Source: Drosophila miranda
Lineage: Eukaryota; Arthropoda; Insecta; Diptera; Drosophilidae
Length of the DNA: 64,000 nucleotides
Reading direction: 5' to 3'
Assembly: GCF_003369915.1 (NCBI RefSeq)
Contig: NC_046676.1
Location: forward strand, 7,595,501 to 7,659,500
The translations under genes and the position numbers were made by a program. Under the pieces are notes generated by a model. It was not told the DNA's origin and did no database searches. It saw only the letters and a program-made list of their open reading frames with translations. Below are positions 11,433 to 23,727 of the stretch, one piece after another (position 1 is the stretch's first letter; each line of letters starts with the position of its first letter).

Positions 11433-14400
11433 ATCCCCCTTACCACTTCCGCTCAATAGGCGCAATGTCTGTGTGTCGCCCTCATGGAGAAGAGGAGTGG
11501 AGTTCATGAACCTTCCGCCCTCTGGATGCCTCTGGACTCCAGTGCGTATGGTGTGCCCCACTTGTACGTACGTACACGCTTCTGTCGTGTCCAAATCCAA
11601 ATCCAGATGCAGCTCCAGCTCCAGGATATATACAGATACACTGATAATTTTGATAAGCCAATGAAAAATCCCAAAAATATATAGGCTCAGGTTAATCTAA
11701 ATGATAGTGAAAGGCATTCTTTGATTTGCTTTTTGTAGTGTGCTTGCTTGCTGTAGTGTATGGTTTATGAATCCAACAGAGCACATCTGTCCAATCTAAG
11801 GAAAAACAACTTGAGACGAGCCCCTTAATTGATATGTATCTCCATTGCCACATACATACATATAAGCGCACACATACAAGTGCATACTCGGGTGTACATG
11901 TGTCTTGTGTTTGTGTGCTCGGAGAGGCGAGCGGTGATCATTCTGTAATATATGTATGTTATTCATGAGCAAAACAACTATTTCTAGCTGCGAGCCGAGT
12001 GGCTAGATAGAAAGATAACCCACCGCCGGCACCAAGGTCGAAATAGTTGAGAGCGCGTGAGTCGCTCGCGCCTTAGCCAATCCGATCTGATTCTGAATGG
12101 TTCGGAGCAAGAATACGTAGAAATACTCGTAGTTTCAGATACATATTGATGGTATACCGGTGAAACGATTTACGCAGTACCCTCGCATATAGCCATTGAG
12201 CATATAAACTTGTGCGGAAGTGACCAGGGGAGGGCCGGCAGGCGGGCAGGCAGGCCCCCTTCGAAGAGCAAAAAACCGGTGCGGAGCTGTGCGATCAATG
12301 CTCTCTTCTCTCAAGTTGCGATTAGCGGAAAAAAGTTTATGCGAAATTCAACAAATTGTTAAACAAAAAGCCAACGCATCGATAACGAGCTACAAAAAAT
12401 ATTTATATGGCCAGAGGTATCATAAATTAAGCGACCAGGGCCATTAGTCGGAAGGGAAATTCCACATTAAGGGTATCGATCTCTCCTCAAAAGCTGTTGG
12501 ACCGATCAATCCGCCCGTTGGATAGTTTTCTCTCTGGCGATTTCATAATTGTGGGTTAATTGTTTTGCTTTGAATAAAGCGTAAACAACTAAATACGCTT
12601 CCGCGTCGCCGGCTGTTTGTCCCCCCCTCCCCGCCGAGCACTATTCCAACTTGTTTACCCGCCTCTGATTGGTGGCCGGCGTGGGGCTCGACGCTGCTCC
12701 CCCGCCACGAGTGTTGTGGTAGCATATTCATATATGTACAGGCTATACATAGAAGAGCTGTAATTCGCAGTAAACAAAGAATAAATGCATTTTTTTTTTC
12801 AGGCTACAGAAGAACGTGCGCTTGGAAATAACAACAGCCAACGATAATTTCGATTCTGTTTTGTATTTTTCTTCGAAGGCTTTAGTAATTTTTAGTTTTT
12901 TCTTTCTTAATGAACTTTTACGAAAACAAAGCCATTAAAACATTTACACAATCGAGTAGGCGACGCGTGTGGTGGAATTGGATAGCGATAGAGGGTTGTT
13001 ATTGTGTTTTTATTATATTCTGCTGCTGTCGTATGGAGGGGGGATGCTCTGATATCAGCGGAAATCCAGAACCAGCAATCAATATAATGCAACTTTGTCA
13101 ACTGGCTAATTAGTTATGGAAATAAACAACTTTAAGTCGCTTTATAGCACCTACTCTAAAGATATTTGGGTAAAACGGGTAAGGTAAGCTTTGGTTGGGC
13201 TATCTTGAAAAATAAATGAAGGAATGCCTAGTTATCTAATCTTGGTGGTGTCGAAAACAACAAGGAATGGTCTATCCTGCACCTCTGGAAATGTAAGGGG
13301 AGACTGGTGTGTGCTGGAAAGATTTCAAATTTCATTTAAACTGAAATTTTACAACCAACAAATTTATTTATTAATTGCATTCCGTGGCTAAATGCATTTT
13401 TCTATGGTATTTACGGCTGTACCTTCTACAATTAGAACATTGAAATGTACCTACAATCTATTATATTCATTCCCAAAAGATGTGAAGTCGATATTTGGGG
13501 AACCTTGGAAACACAAAGGTTGGGCACTTCTTTTCCAATGTTTATGGAATCAACAAACTTTGAGATTTCAAACCCCAAACATAAGTCCATGAACCCATCA
13601 AGAGAGCACAAACTAAAGAGAAACGAGCTTTACAGTTTAAGAGAGCCTCTCTTCACTAAGAGCAGAGTTTATAAAAGCTCTATTTAAAGCTCCCAAAAGC
13701 TTAGTAGAGTGGGGAAAAGAGGGTGAGAGGGAATGTGTCGCTGGGGATCGCGCATTTCGTTGACTAGGTCAATTTTTGCGGCTCCACAAAATTCGCCGGC
13801 AACGGTGCTGAAGGGGTGGGGGAGGGGGAGGGGGAGAGAGAGGGAGAGATCCAGCGGACTTATGATCTTTGGAAACGGTGAAATTTAATTCCAAAAGTCA
13901 ACATTTTGTGGGCAAAGCAGAAAATTGAGCTGATGCAAAATGAGGGGGAATATTGTGGGGAGACAAAGCAAATGTTGGAGATACATACATACATACATAT
14001 GCATCTGTATGTATATGAGTGCTATTTTTCGTGGAAGATATATGTATGTAAAGTGAAAGTTCTCTTGGGTGGACACTTATTGGCAGATCATTTAAGTAAG
14101 AGAGCCTTTATTGTACTCGTGTACAAAAATCACAATATCCACTGATGACCCAGATTATACGACACTGATAATAATACAAGTAAACACGGTCAAAAGACCG
14201 TATTAGTGCTACTGTACAATATGTACATATGTGCACCGAAAACTATAATTTATGCATCGTTTTTTAGTTTATCATTAACAGACACGATTTACACGATTTT
14301 TTGTAGTTTTAGTTTTTAGGTACTCGTAAACTCCACTGCATTATTCATAATTTTCTGATATTTGTAAGGTTTTTCCGTACCGAAAAAAAAAGCAAACCCA

Positions 14401-17390
14401 ATGTCGAATCATTCGGTCGATGGTGGCGTTGCCCGTGATCCAGTGCACTGAACTCGGCTCAGGTTCATTTGCATTGCAGCCCTATACCACTGTGCCTGCG
14501 CGGTCGTATCGAATCACCCTTTATGTGGAGCACCAGCGCTAGCGCCTAGAGAGCATATCAAAACGCCAGTGGGGGGGGACACGGGCAGCACACCGAAATA
14601 ACAATGGACACATGCAGAGACCACACAAGACACACATACACTCAAAATACTGGAGAAGTTTTGAAAACATTTAACCGTTTCACCTCGCTGAACCCCGGGC
14701 ACGAATGAGCAAATTAAGCAAACGAATTATAGCCACTCCAAAAAAAAGAGAAAAAAAGATCCGTATCCAACTCTGTTTTGGGCTAAAATTACCAAACACG
14801 GCAGCACCTTTCAACTTAATCTCTTGGCAAAATTCCTTTAAAAGACATGAGATGAAATGAGCAAATTAATAGGTTTAATAATTGAATTCAACGGAGATTT
14901 TTTCCAAGTACGAGTAGTACATATGATCCCCTACTTATAGGAAAAGCGTAATTGCAGTGATATTGCACATATGTATGATTGCGCATAAGAAACGTAAAGA
15001 GCGGGCCATAAAAAGCACAGTTAAACTGATTACGAACATGACACGACAATGGCAGTCGGCAGTCGGCATGGCAACCAGCTCTGGCTCTGACTGCAACAAT
15101 GAAGCCGATTCTTGGCGCTGCGCTGCCGCTTTTCATAAAATACCCGGCGTATTGAAATGTCACGCAAGCAATTTACATAAATGGAGTAGCTTCCGCTTGA
15201 AGAGCGGAGAGAAGCAGCAACAACAATGAGACACCGATGCATCAGGGGAGAATAGTAGGAGAGAGCCTATGCGATTTGCACGTACGAAAACAACTGTTAC
15301 GAGGCGAGGAATGGAACGGCAAAAGGTAACCCAGCAATGGGCCAATGGACGGCAATGGAAAAGAGAGAGAGAGAGAGAGAGGGGGGCAGAGGTACAGATG
15401 GAACTAGAAGGAGAGGACTTCGCTAGATCCAAACAATTTCCGAGCTGCTCTCACGAACCTAACGGTTACGTTACTCTCTCGATCCGCCTCCAAAATCTTC
15501 TTCTGCCAAAACTGTTAAGCCACAAAACCTTGCTTTGCATTTGCATTTCTTTTCGTTCGGAGCCCACTGACCAACTTCACGGTTTGTTAACAATTTAATG
15601 TGCCTACAAATTGCCCAAGTCTTGAGTTTCTTTGGTCATGCTTGGCTCTATCGTCGCCCCCACTGCCAAAGAACCTGAGAATTTGTCTGGGAGGAAAACT
15701 CAATGCGTAGAGGCACGTGCTCCGTGCTCTTGGCCTGCGTTCGCTAGGAGTTGGGCAGCAAAGCAAACAATCAAAAGTTGGCTTTGCGTGTTGGCTGCGA
15801 AAATGAAATGCCCAGCAACTGTGTGAAATTTTTCTCTTTATAATCGTTATTATTTTATGGCCATCCCATCACGGTCTCGCTGCGCAAGCAGTATTTTGTA
15901 ATTTTACTTTTCCTTCATTTTGATGTTGGAAAATCAATTTGGCCGTGAAATTGGGGAGGCAGCAAAACGTGCTTTTTGCACCCCAACAAAAGGGAATTTT
16001 TTTTGCGGCGACGCAGTTGTTGAAGACAGCCGGCACCCTGAAAGGACCAAGACCCAACCTCAATCTGCAGTAGGTACTCGTACAAACATACATATGTATG
16101 TTGCCCAGCATAAACAAGAATCTGAATGAACTTGAGGCAGGGAATGGCCAAAACATTGTTTTTTGTGCATGTCTGTTACATAGGAATAAATTATGTGTGT
16201 ATATGGTATATTTTCGGGTTGGTCTGATGTATGAAATCATTTCCGCTTTCCATGAGGTTATCCTATTGTAGAGCATGACATGACATAAGTGGGGTGTGGT
16301 TGTGGTGCCCATAGGCTGTGGAAAACACTTGTCCGTCAACGACTAAAGTTAATAATTAACTGCCAAACGTGACACGCCCTGACGGGGGAGAGCTGTGTTA
16401 CAGCAGCTGGTATAAATCGATAAGCTACCGAAACTGCAACGATTTCTGGACTGCCCTTTCCCAGAGGTTTATAAATAAAAGGAAATTGCAGAACGTAGTT
16501 ACATGTTAAATGTGCTGTGTGTGTGTGTGGGGGAAAGGGGGAAATCACATGACTACTTCTTACACAAAAGATGGGAAAATATAAGCCCAGACACCAAGCA
16601 CCTTTCACTTTATTTGTTATTTTATTTGCTAAAAAATATGTTAGGCAAATGAATGAATGCCAAAGATGCTGATGCTGCTGTTGCCACAATGGAAAATAGT
16701 AAAGAAACGAAACCAATTTGTATGTATAAGCCACCACGCACCACCACCAAGCAGAGATGGAGACAAGAGACAGCCCAGACCAGATCAGACGTCAATATCG
16801 AAAGTTGGTTGCAATACGCACCTGCTGCCGCTACTGCTGCTGATGCTGATGCTCCTCCTCTCAGGCTGCACTTGACTGCGTATATCAATTCGCCAATAAT
16901 CGTTTTGGCTGGTGCCTGGTGCCGTAGTTGTAGGTTTTCCGACTTCCACTTGACTTTGACTCTCCTGGGCGCGCGAGAAAGCACCGCTAATGAGCGAGGA
17001 AAGCGGACGTACCCGTATCAGACACTCAGAGCCCAGACCAGGTTGTTGTTGCTGCTTCTGCTGCTCGCACACACACACACACAAAACAATTTGTTCTTTT
17101 TTTTAACACGTTATTGAATCTCTTTCACCGAACCAACTGGTTTTTAGTGCTCGCTAAATACATACACATTACCAACCACTTTCCAGGGTTCTTCTCTTTT
17201 ATTTCGCAAGTCAAACGACTATTTCCGTTCTACCAAAAACTTCCAGATTTTTGTGATTTTTCACTACACAATTTTGATAATCACGAGTTATTTATTTAAA
17301 ACTTCCAGGTGTTTTAAATGACAGAGCGGCTTAGGCGGAAATTTGAGCGCGGTGTCAGCTGATTATCGATGACAACAAGCTTGCATATTA
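10347..17390. other. kermit upstream or 5' intron region, non-coding
   Basis: About 7 kb lie upstream of kermit without protein-like ORFs. Microsatellites are frequent: (CT)n at 10980-11002, (CT)20 at 11389-11428, (GT)n near 16515, (CA)n near 17070, GA near 15365, G-rich repeats near 13815-13850, and CAG runs. A near-DRE (TATCGATG) lies near 17363. Probably it holds spliced 5' UTR exons and introns of kermit; these cannot be placed from sequence. Confidence 0.4.
11389..11428. repeat. (CT)20 microsatellite
   Basis: Twenty uninterrupted CT units. Such tracts bind GAGA factor in flies and often mark open chromatin; no function is shown here. Confidence 0.9.
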
Positions 17391-17394
17391 GAGA

Positions 17395-18260
17395 AATTTG
17401 AGCGCGGTGCAGGTCCCTCAGAAATATACCGAGCTACGTCACAAATTTCAAAATATACCGTAAATATACTGACGAAGTATTTGTCCAGGTCCATCATATT
17501 CCTAGTTTTTGATGTTCGGTTGAATAATACTAGCTAGCTAAGACTCTCAGTGCTGAACTCATAATTTTATCCGATTTATAAAACAATTTCCTACGAGACT
17601 GGTTACATTTAAGTTTTCACCTTTATTGCATTGCTGATAAAATAAGGTTTAAACAAAACCGGTGCACAACAATTTCCACAAAATTCATTTCCTTACATGG
17701 TAACTACACGTTAACTACACAATTGCTACAAATGAACTACATTTTAATGTAATTAACAATTTTTTTTTTCAAATAAGTGCAAGTTTAAAAAAAGCTTCGT
17801 TTTGACATGGCTTTTTCCGACATTTTTGAATAAATTAATGCTGATCGCGAATTAGTATTCGATTTGGCGTGGGACATGGCTCTAAATGGCATTTCTGCAC
17901 GGTTTCTACATTGGTGCACTGGGCAAGAGGGTGAATCCATAAAGCGTCTTAAAATGTGCTGGAAAATACTATTAAAAGTATACAATTTGCAAGTTGTGTG
18001 AGCTAGACGTGGTGGTATAAAAAACAAGTGTGACGACTCTCAGAAATACCAAAATATATACCGCTGACACAAACGAACTTAGCCCACTTAAGCCCACCTA
18101 TTTAAACAGTTCAACGATTTGTGGTAAATGGGGGAAAATATTATCCATTGTAGATTATCAATTTCCTCTGATCTTAAAAAAACTTCGCTAAAATCATTCC
18201 ATGTTCATTATTTTCGGTGGAATATTAAAATACCCACAATGGGTTAATCGTTCTCCGTCA
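17395..18260 (+). repeat. Dispersed repeat, copy A
   Basis: It carries the hallmarks of a family found repeatedly in this window. These are ATATACCG...TAAATATACTGAC near 17452, GGTTGAATAATACTAGCTAGC near 17518, TTTTATCCGATTTATAA, a CTTTATTGCATTG...TAAGGTTTAAAC block, and, at its far side, AACTTAGCCCACTTAAGCCC near 18075. No long ORF or reverse transcriptase is seen. This suits a non-autonomous element such as a DINE-1-like Helitron relative or MITE, but the class is not established. Confidence 0.6.
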
Positions 18261-18388
18261 AAGATTGCGCTCCATAGTCCTCAGAGAAACACTGGCAATT
18301 CCCAGTGCCCGCCATCGGTCCTTTTTGGAATAGTTTCAAGCATTTAAAGTCGTGTCTAAAGAAAAGGAGATCTCCCGATCTCTTACCC

Positions 18389-18396
18389 TATATAAA
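18389..18396 (+). promoter_or_regulatory. TATA box upstream of a possible short unit antisense to the Glo1 3' end
   Basis: TATATAAA sits here and a plus-strand AATAAA lies at 18683-18688. No convincing ORF lies between. If used, the transcript would converge with Glo1. The evidence is weak. Confidence 0.2.
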
Positions 18397-18622
18397 CGAG
18401 AATTTAGTTCGAGGCCTCATGTTGTTTTGTGGGTTTCGGTTTCAGTTGAAGTTGGTTAGAGCAATATAATTAGTCAAGATCAGGTGGAAATCGAATCGAA
18501 TTGGCCAAAGATTATATAGAGAAAGATGAAGTGAAGTAAAGCAAGAGTTACACACAGGTGGGACGCACACGCAGATCATTGCAAAATGAAATACAATAGT
18601 GAGACAGTTGGACATTCCCTAA

Positions 18623-18628
18623 TTTATT
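18623..18628 (-). terminator. Glo1: Glo1 polyadenylation signal
   Basis: AATAAA on the minus strand, 81 bases past the Glo1 stop, at the usual distance for a short 3' UTR. Confidence 0.55.
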
Positions 18629-18708
18629 GTAACAATTATCCTTTTAAAAGGTTGGGTAAGGAACGGTAGCACATGTACATTTAATAAAAGTAAAGTTTCG
18701 TTTCCATT

Positions 18709-19542
18709 CTATTTCCGAACGGTGTAGGCATTGAAAATCTCAATCCAGTAGCCGTCGGGATCTTTGATGAAGGCCAATCCCTTCATGCGGCCATCGTCTG
18801 GTTTCTTCACGAACTCGACTCCCTGTTCCTCGAATCTGTAGGGCTTGCATGGTTAGACAGAGTTTTTAAATCTTATGAAATGATTGTTTACCGCTTGCAG
18901 GCAGCATAGACATCAGGAACCATCAGTCCAATGTGTCCAAAGCCACGGGGTTCGCTGTTGCCGTTGTGATAGATCTGCCTTAAGTCATTTTCAGTGCCCC
19001 AGTTGCTATAATTATAGAAAGCCATGTACACTCCCTCATCTACAGCACATACGGAACACTTACTGGGTCAACTCAATAGTTGCCTTGCGGCTCAACGCCC
19101 AGCTCCTGCGCTCCTTGGGATCCTTGGGTATATCGTCGGCACTCTCATAGCTGCAGTTGAGTAATATGAAAAGTAATTGTCATTATAGATGTCCGATAGG
19201 GGAGCTAGGCACTTAGATAAGCGAGTGACGTCTGGTCTGCCCTTTCCACTTAACCTACCCCATGAAATACAACGAAAACATGGACTCGGGGAAGTCCAAT
19301 TTCGCCAGCAATGTCATGCCTAGAACGCCCGTATAGAAGGGTAGCGACTTCCGGGGGTCTTTAATGCGATACATGGTTTGTTGGAACAGGAATTCCTATA
19401 TAGAATATCGCAATGACGCGTGTTAATGGATTCCACTCGATCGGCCTTTTTCTGCAATGTCTTGGTTTACCTCTGTTGCCTTATCCGGCTTTTTGCACAA
19501 GGCTTCGGCCTCGGCATTGCTTATGCCTGTGACATCACCCAT
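18709..19542 (-). CDS. Glo1: Glyoxalase I (lactoylglutathione lyase)
   Basis: This metalloenzyme isomerises the methylglyoxal-glutathione hemithioacetal to S-lactoylglutathione in the cytosol. Exons (minus strand): 19542-19471, 19395-19259, 19150-19064, 19005-18892 and 18835-18709. They total 537 bases, 178 residues, the usual length. The start [16 protein letters not shown] is the only suitable Met. The metal ligands of the family are present in their contexts: Gln in [13 protein letters not shown], Glu in TIELTHNWGTE, His in [12 protein letters not shown], and Glu in DGYWIEIFN. The protein ends AYTVRK. All introns are GT-AG and 47 to 109 bases long. Confidence 0.96.
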
Positions 19543-19609
19543 TTCGTAGTTTTTCAATTAAAATCGCACCTGTTGAAAACAAAATTTTTATCTTTTTGAG
19601 CAAGGCGTC

Positions 19610-19750
19610 CGCCTCAGAATTATACCGAAATATACTGTCTCATTTTTAAAAATATACCGTAAATATACCGATGAAGAAACAAACTTAAACTCCCTTTATT
19701 TAAACAGGATAACAACTTTAGCTATGCCGCGGAAATAATATTGATATGTA
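19610..19750 (+). repeat. Dispersed repeat, fragment B
   Basis: It carries TCAGAATTATACCGAAATATACTG, ATATACCGTAAATATACCGATGAAGAAAC and TCCCTTTATTTAAACAGGATAACAAC. These match blocks in the palindrome arms near 46515-46570 and near 48757. Confidence 0.55.
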
Positions 19751-20004
19751 AACTTTTAATATTTTTATTTTATTATTTGTTCTTCTTTCTTGATCGGCGT
19801 ATTCGAATGAATGTGTGTTGTCGAGGACAAGTATCGATATATCGAGTACATTGGTATTTCTTATAATACTACCGATGAGTAAATCTTAAACTAATATTCA
19901 AATCTTATAAACTAATATTCATATCTTACAGATAATAATTCTATTAATTCCTCTTTACATACAAAACATACAAGCCATAATTTCAGTGGATAGTATTTTA
20001 ATAC

Positions 20005-20225
20005 CCACTGGTCGACACTAGGGTAATAATTTGAATAATTTATTTTCTATTGCTAAATTTTGATGTTCCATTGAATAATGCTGGCTAAATAAGAGTCTCA
20101 GCTCTGCCTACATAATTTGATGCCATTGATGAATACATTTTCTATAAGATTAACTAATCTTAAGTACTCCTTTTTATTTTATTGATTGTAAAACAAGGTT
20201 TAAAAAATAGACTAGAAACAATACA
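20005..20225 (+). repeat. Dispersed repeat, fragment C
   Basis: It includes TTTTGATGTTCCATTGAATAATGCTGGCTAA, GAGTCTCAGC and CTTTTTATTTTATTGATTGTAAAACAAGGTTT. It is closest to the 49070-49220 copy. Confidence 0.55.
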
Positions 20226-20227
20226 AA

Positions 20228-20380
20228 ATGAAGAGAGCAGAAACTGGTGGTGGTAGCGATAGTTTCCAGTTTCCAGATAGTCCAGTTCTGAGGGCGAAGC
20301 GCCATCTATCGGAATTCTATGGCGGTTCCAAAGTGTATCATGATATAGGGGGAGCAGATATAAGGAATATAATAGGATAA
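20228..20380 (+). CDS. Possible 50-residue ORF, unrecognised
   Basis: ATG AAG AGA GCA to GGA TAA encodes 50 residues (MKRAETGGGSDSFQFPDSPV...), with a balanced composition unlike the AT-rich surroundings. It starts directly after a dispersed-repeat fragment, so it may be an element remnant or a captured exon. I recognise no family. Confidence 0.2.
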   Translation: MKRAETGGGSDSFQFPDSPVLRAKRHLSEFYGGSKVYHDIGGADIRNIIG

Positions 20381-21357
20381 GATAGACTTATTAGTCAGGT
20401 TGCGAACGGATGAATAGAAGTGAAGAAAAAAATAAAGCGTGGATTAAGGTAAAGAAGTCATAGTGTGTAGCGCATGTGTAAAATCAATCCAGCACCGAGG
20501 ATTTGTGTGGTTAAGAGCGATTTTTGAATGCGAGTAGGGTTTTATTCATAGCCTGGCCCGGAATACAGGTACCGGAACCGTGCTAGAGAATTTCCTGTTT
20601 TTGTGGTTTGTGTTTAAGTTGTTTCGGGAGAGTGTAAGGTAATATAGTAACACAATCACATGGAAAAATCGTACGTTCGCGACCAGTACTTAAATAAATT
20701 TCAAAAACACCAATAGAGATAATTTATTGTACAATTACTAGATAGAAACCTACAATAATCCACTTTTAAAATAAATTAACTGTCTTAGAATATTCGGTTC
20801 CGCTTCACAGATTTGTACATTTTACTAGATTAAGCCAACATTGATGAACCCCATCTTTTGTACTAAACATAAAGCTTACAAAATTCTATCGAATCGAAAA
20901 AAATATGGTGAAAATTACCTATCTTGTATATAAAAAGCGTACGTTCGCGCCCCGCGGATGTGCCCAAATATAAATAATCTAAGAGAAATCAGATATTAGG
21001 AAGATTTGAATTTGATTTACTTTCACAGTCACTTCGTTGTCACCTTTAATCATCATCAGTTTCAGGAATCCCCCAGATTGAGGTATGCAATGCAAATTCA
21101 GTTTTCTTTTAAAAATATACATATTTATTAGTAATATTATCAATTTCAATTGCTGGGCTTACGCAGATTTTAAGTTTTATAAAAGACTAAATATATGTAT
21201 CAATAAACAAGGTAAACACTAGATATAACGGTAAAGAAACATAAAAAATTGGAATCAACGTGTCCACTGAATATTAATGTTAAGAAATTGGTTCTGGGTT
21301 CATCGTGGGAGCAAGCGTAAATGAAGGGATCTCATCCAATCAGCCAATTGACTTCCT

Positions 21358-22803
21358 TCAGGTCACCACAGCTCCATCGTTGCCATGGCGAATTAGTGTG
21401 TGATCGTCGGCGAGATCCTCGTCCTCATTGTTCTCCAGTTGCTTTTGTCTTTTCAGACGCAGCTCGAATACCTCGCTGATGGCGTCGCGAAAGCAGATGA
21501 AGTTGTAATCAATGACGCCCTGCCGATTGAAGTTCTCCTCGCGCAGTATGCAGACCAGGGCCAGGAACTTGTTCACCTCTCGCAGATAGAGTATCGTGTT
21601 GTTATTCAGCTTTATGAGACTAGAGCTGCCGCTGTCAAAGGCGGTTTCCTCCGAGCTGTAATGGTCATAGGCATATATCATCGACAAATGGAAATTTATC
21701 GAGGGCTTACCTGTATATACTGGACAGATCAATCACCACATCGATCATGTCGCAGCACAGCTCATAGGCTTGCATATCCACAGGTGAAGAGTCCGTTGCA
21801 ATATAGATTTTGGAAACCACATCAAAGAGAAAGGCTTTCTCAATTCCAGAGTTCTGCAAATTGTTGTTGGATAAATAGTAGGTAAGTGGCTCGACAAAGT
21901 ACAGAAATGACAAACCGGTATGAAGATGTTGAGAAGGTTCTCTAGCGTCGGCAGCTGGGGAATTAGTTTCTGCACCACCTTGGAAAAGGCCTCGAAGATC
22001 GAGTGATCGTATATGGAGGTAAGATGGAAGCTCAGATGGATCTGGTTGAGACCCGCCTCGCTTAGATCGTCTGATGACCGCTGATGTATATCACGTTGCG
22101 ATTCCATTTTTGAATCATCGCTTATTCCGTCAACCTGCGGGTGGAGTGGCAGTGGGAATTAAGCAGCTGCCTTGATAAGCAAAGCAGCCGTATCTGAACT
22201 CACTTTGTGTATGAAAACCTCGAACTTGATTCGCTGGTTCACTTTGTAAGCCTTTATCACTGTGTTTTTGAACTTGGTTAGGGCTTCGTTGTAGTCATCC
22301 TTGGCATCAATGACAAACACTAGGGCGCCGCAACCACCAAAGATCATGTCCGAGTCGAAGGTGGGCTCAATGAAATCGATTTGGCCAGGAAAGTCCCAAA
22401 TTTGAAACTGCACAAAGCTGGAATTGTTGATGTCGTCCTTGACGATCTTGCTCGTCGATTCGAGGAAGAGCGTCTCATTGGGCGACATTTTGTGGAACAC
22501 AACCTTTTGAATTGAACTCTTGCCGGATCTGCGCAGTCCCATTAGTAAAATGCGCGGCTTCGTTTCGCTGCTGCCCGTCGAATTGGGCTCCATTTCTAGA
22601 CCATCCTGGTTGTAGGTCCCATATCCGAAATCCTTCGGGAATGTATCTGCTGGGTAGTCGTCGTCGTCGTAACTCTGTTGATATGCAAATCAGTCATGCT
22701 TTGCTTGATTAAAGTGGGATGGGGAAAAGAAAAGCGTGTGATGGGCGGAGGCTGCTGCTGCTGCGGCACCAACACTAATATGGTTTCTTTGTTTACTTGC
22801 CAT
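21358..22803 (-). CDS. RagC-D: Rag GTPase C/D, TORC1 amino-acid signalling
   Basis: RagC-D pairs with RagA-B on the lysosome and recruits TORC1 when amino acids are plentiful. Exons (minus strand): 22803-22801 (ATG only), 22674-22204, 22134-21916, 21853-21711 and 21655-21358. They total 1,134 bases, 377 residues. After [11 protein letters not shown] come the RagC/D-typical FPKDFGYG, the P-loop GLRRSGKSS (47-55), the ESTSKI switch, DFPGQ, and FEVFIHKV in the G4 region. The C-terminal roadblock domain is conserved ([33 protein letters not shown]). The first intron appears to be GC-AG: ATG/GCAAGTAAAC to CAACAG/AGTTAC. This is the only join that links an ATG in frame to the conserved SYDDDDYP start. 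Translation from the Met at 22593 would lose the conserved FPKDFGYG. Confidence 0.93.
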
Positions 22804-22993
22804 TGTGGTAGCTAGGCTCGTATCCCGTCGTCTCGTCTTTAGTTACTTGGACGCCAACTTGATTGGACTCTGCGCTTGAATCCAACGTTATTCCGACTAA
22901 CTAGTTTAGTTTACTTAATTTTTCGTTTTACAAGTTTCTTATCGGAATTAAAGTGTGTTCACATCGGCAATCAGCTGATTGGGAAAATTATTG

Positions 22994-23001
22994 TATCGAT
23001 A
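22994..23001. promoter_or_regulatory. DRE box (DREF/BEAF site)
   Basis: This is a perfect palindromic TATCGATA about 190 bases upstream of the RagC-D ATG. DREs are a core element of fly housekeeping promoters. Whether it serves RagC-D, mRpS17 or both is not shown. Confidence 0.6.
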
Positions 23002-23514
23002 AGTCGATAGAAATCAGCTGCAGTTGCTAGCAATTTAGCTTTGCCACCATGTTTGCCTCACACACCTTGCATCTTGTAATACTTTTGAGTATTTCCAGAT
23101 TATTCCAGTATTTCTTAAGACTCGTTATTCACTCACCTCATTGTGCTAATCCAATCATGTAGAAATCGTGTAGAAATGCCATTTGAAGCCTTTTCCGGGG
23201 CCCCAACGAATATCATTTCGTGATCAGCATACAATTCCTGATCGTTTGCCATTAATCTTAATTTTTTCACTTAATAAGTGGATAACGGAGATTTTTCACA
23301 CTTTCACCTGCAGGTGTCGCTTTTGGTAATTACATAAAGATGTAGTTAATATGTAACAAATGTGTACATAGCGTGTACAACAATTAGAGTTTGTTCGAAA
23401 TTCTTCTTGAACTTCTTTGTTTAAACATTATTTTATAAACAAGCGAAAAAAGATGAGAACCTAGAGTTAACCAGTTTTGTGGGAAAGTAAATAGTCAATC
23501 GGGTAAAATTATAT

Positions 23515-23660
23515 GTTGAGGGCTGAGAGTCCTAACTAGTTAGTAGTATTCAACCGAATATCAAAATCGAGGAATATCAGTACAAATAGTTCGTCAATAT
23601 ATTTACGGTGTACTTTGAAATTTGTGACGTATTTTCGGTATTTTTCGGAGGGTCAGACCG
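23515..23660 (-). repeat. Dispersed repeat, fragment D (inverted)
   Basis: On the minus strand it reads TTTCAAAGTACACCGTAAATATATTGACG, then CGGTTGAATACTACTAACTAG and GACTCTCAGC, the order seen in copies A and E. Confidence 0.6.
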
Positions 23661-23727
23661 ATAAGGGAACTCCGTTTTCGAACTTGCATATAAACAAATT
23701 GATATTAATTAAAGTTGCTTAAAGAGG

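Larger units (their letters stand above)
19543..21357. other. Repeat-rich intergenic DNA with a DRE box
   Basis: A perfect DRE (TATCGATA) lies at 19832-19839, about 290 bases above the Glo1 ATG. Dispersed-repeat pieces fill 19610-19750 and 20005-20225. A 50-codon ORF is listed separately at 20228. Two GTACGTTCGCG blocks (20672 and 20940) suggest a further small repeat. At the right end lies the RagC-D 3' UTR, with a minus-strand AATAAA at 21124-21129. Confidence 0.5.
22804..23727. other. Intergenic region between RagC-D and mRpS17 (divergent starts)
   Basis: The two genes are head to head. A perfect DRE (TATCGATA) lies at 22994-23001, fitting a housekeeping promoter for RagC-D. A dispersed-repeat fragment in inverted orientation fills about 23515-23660, close upstream of mRpS17. 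No coding signal is seen. Confidence 0.5.
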
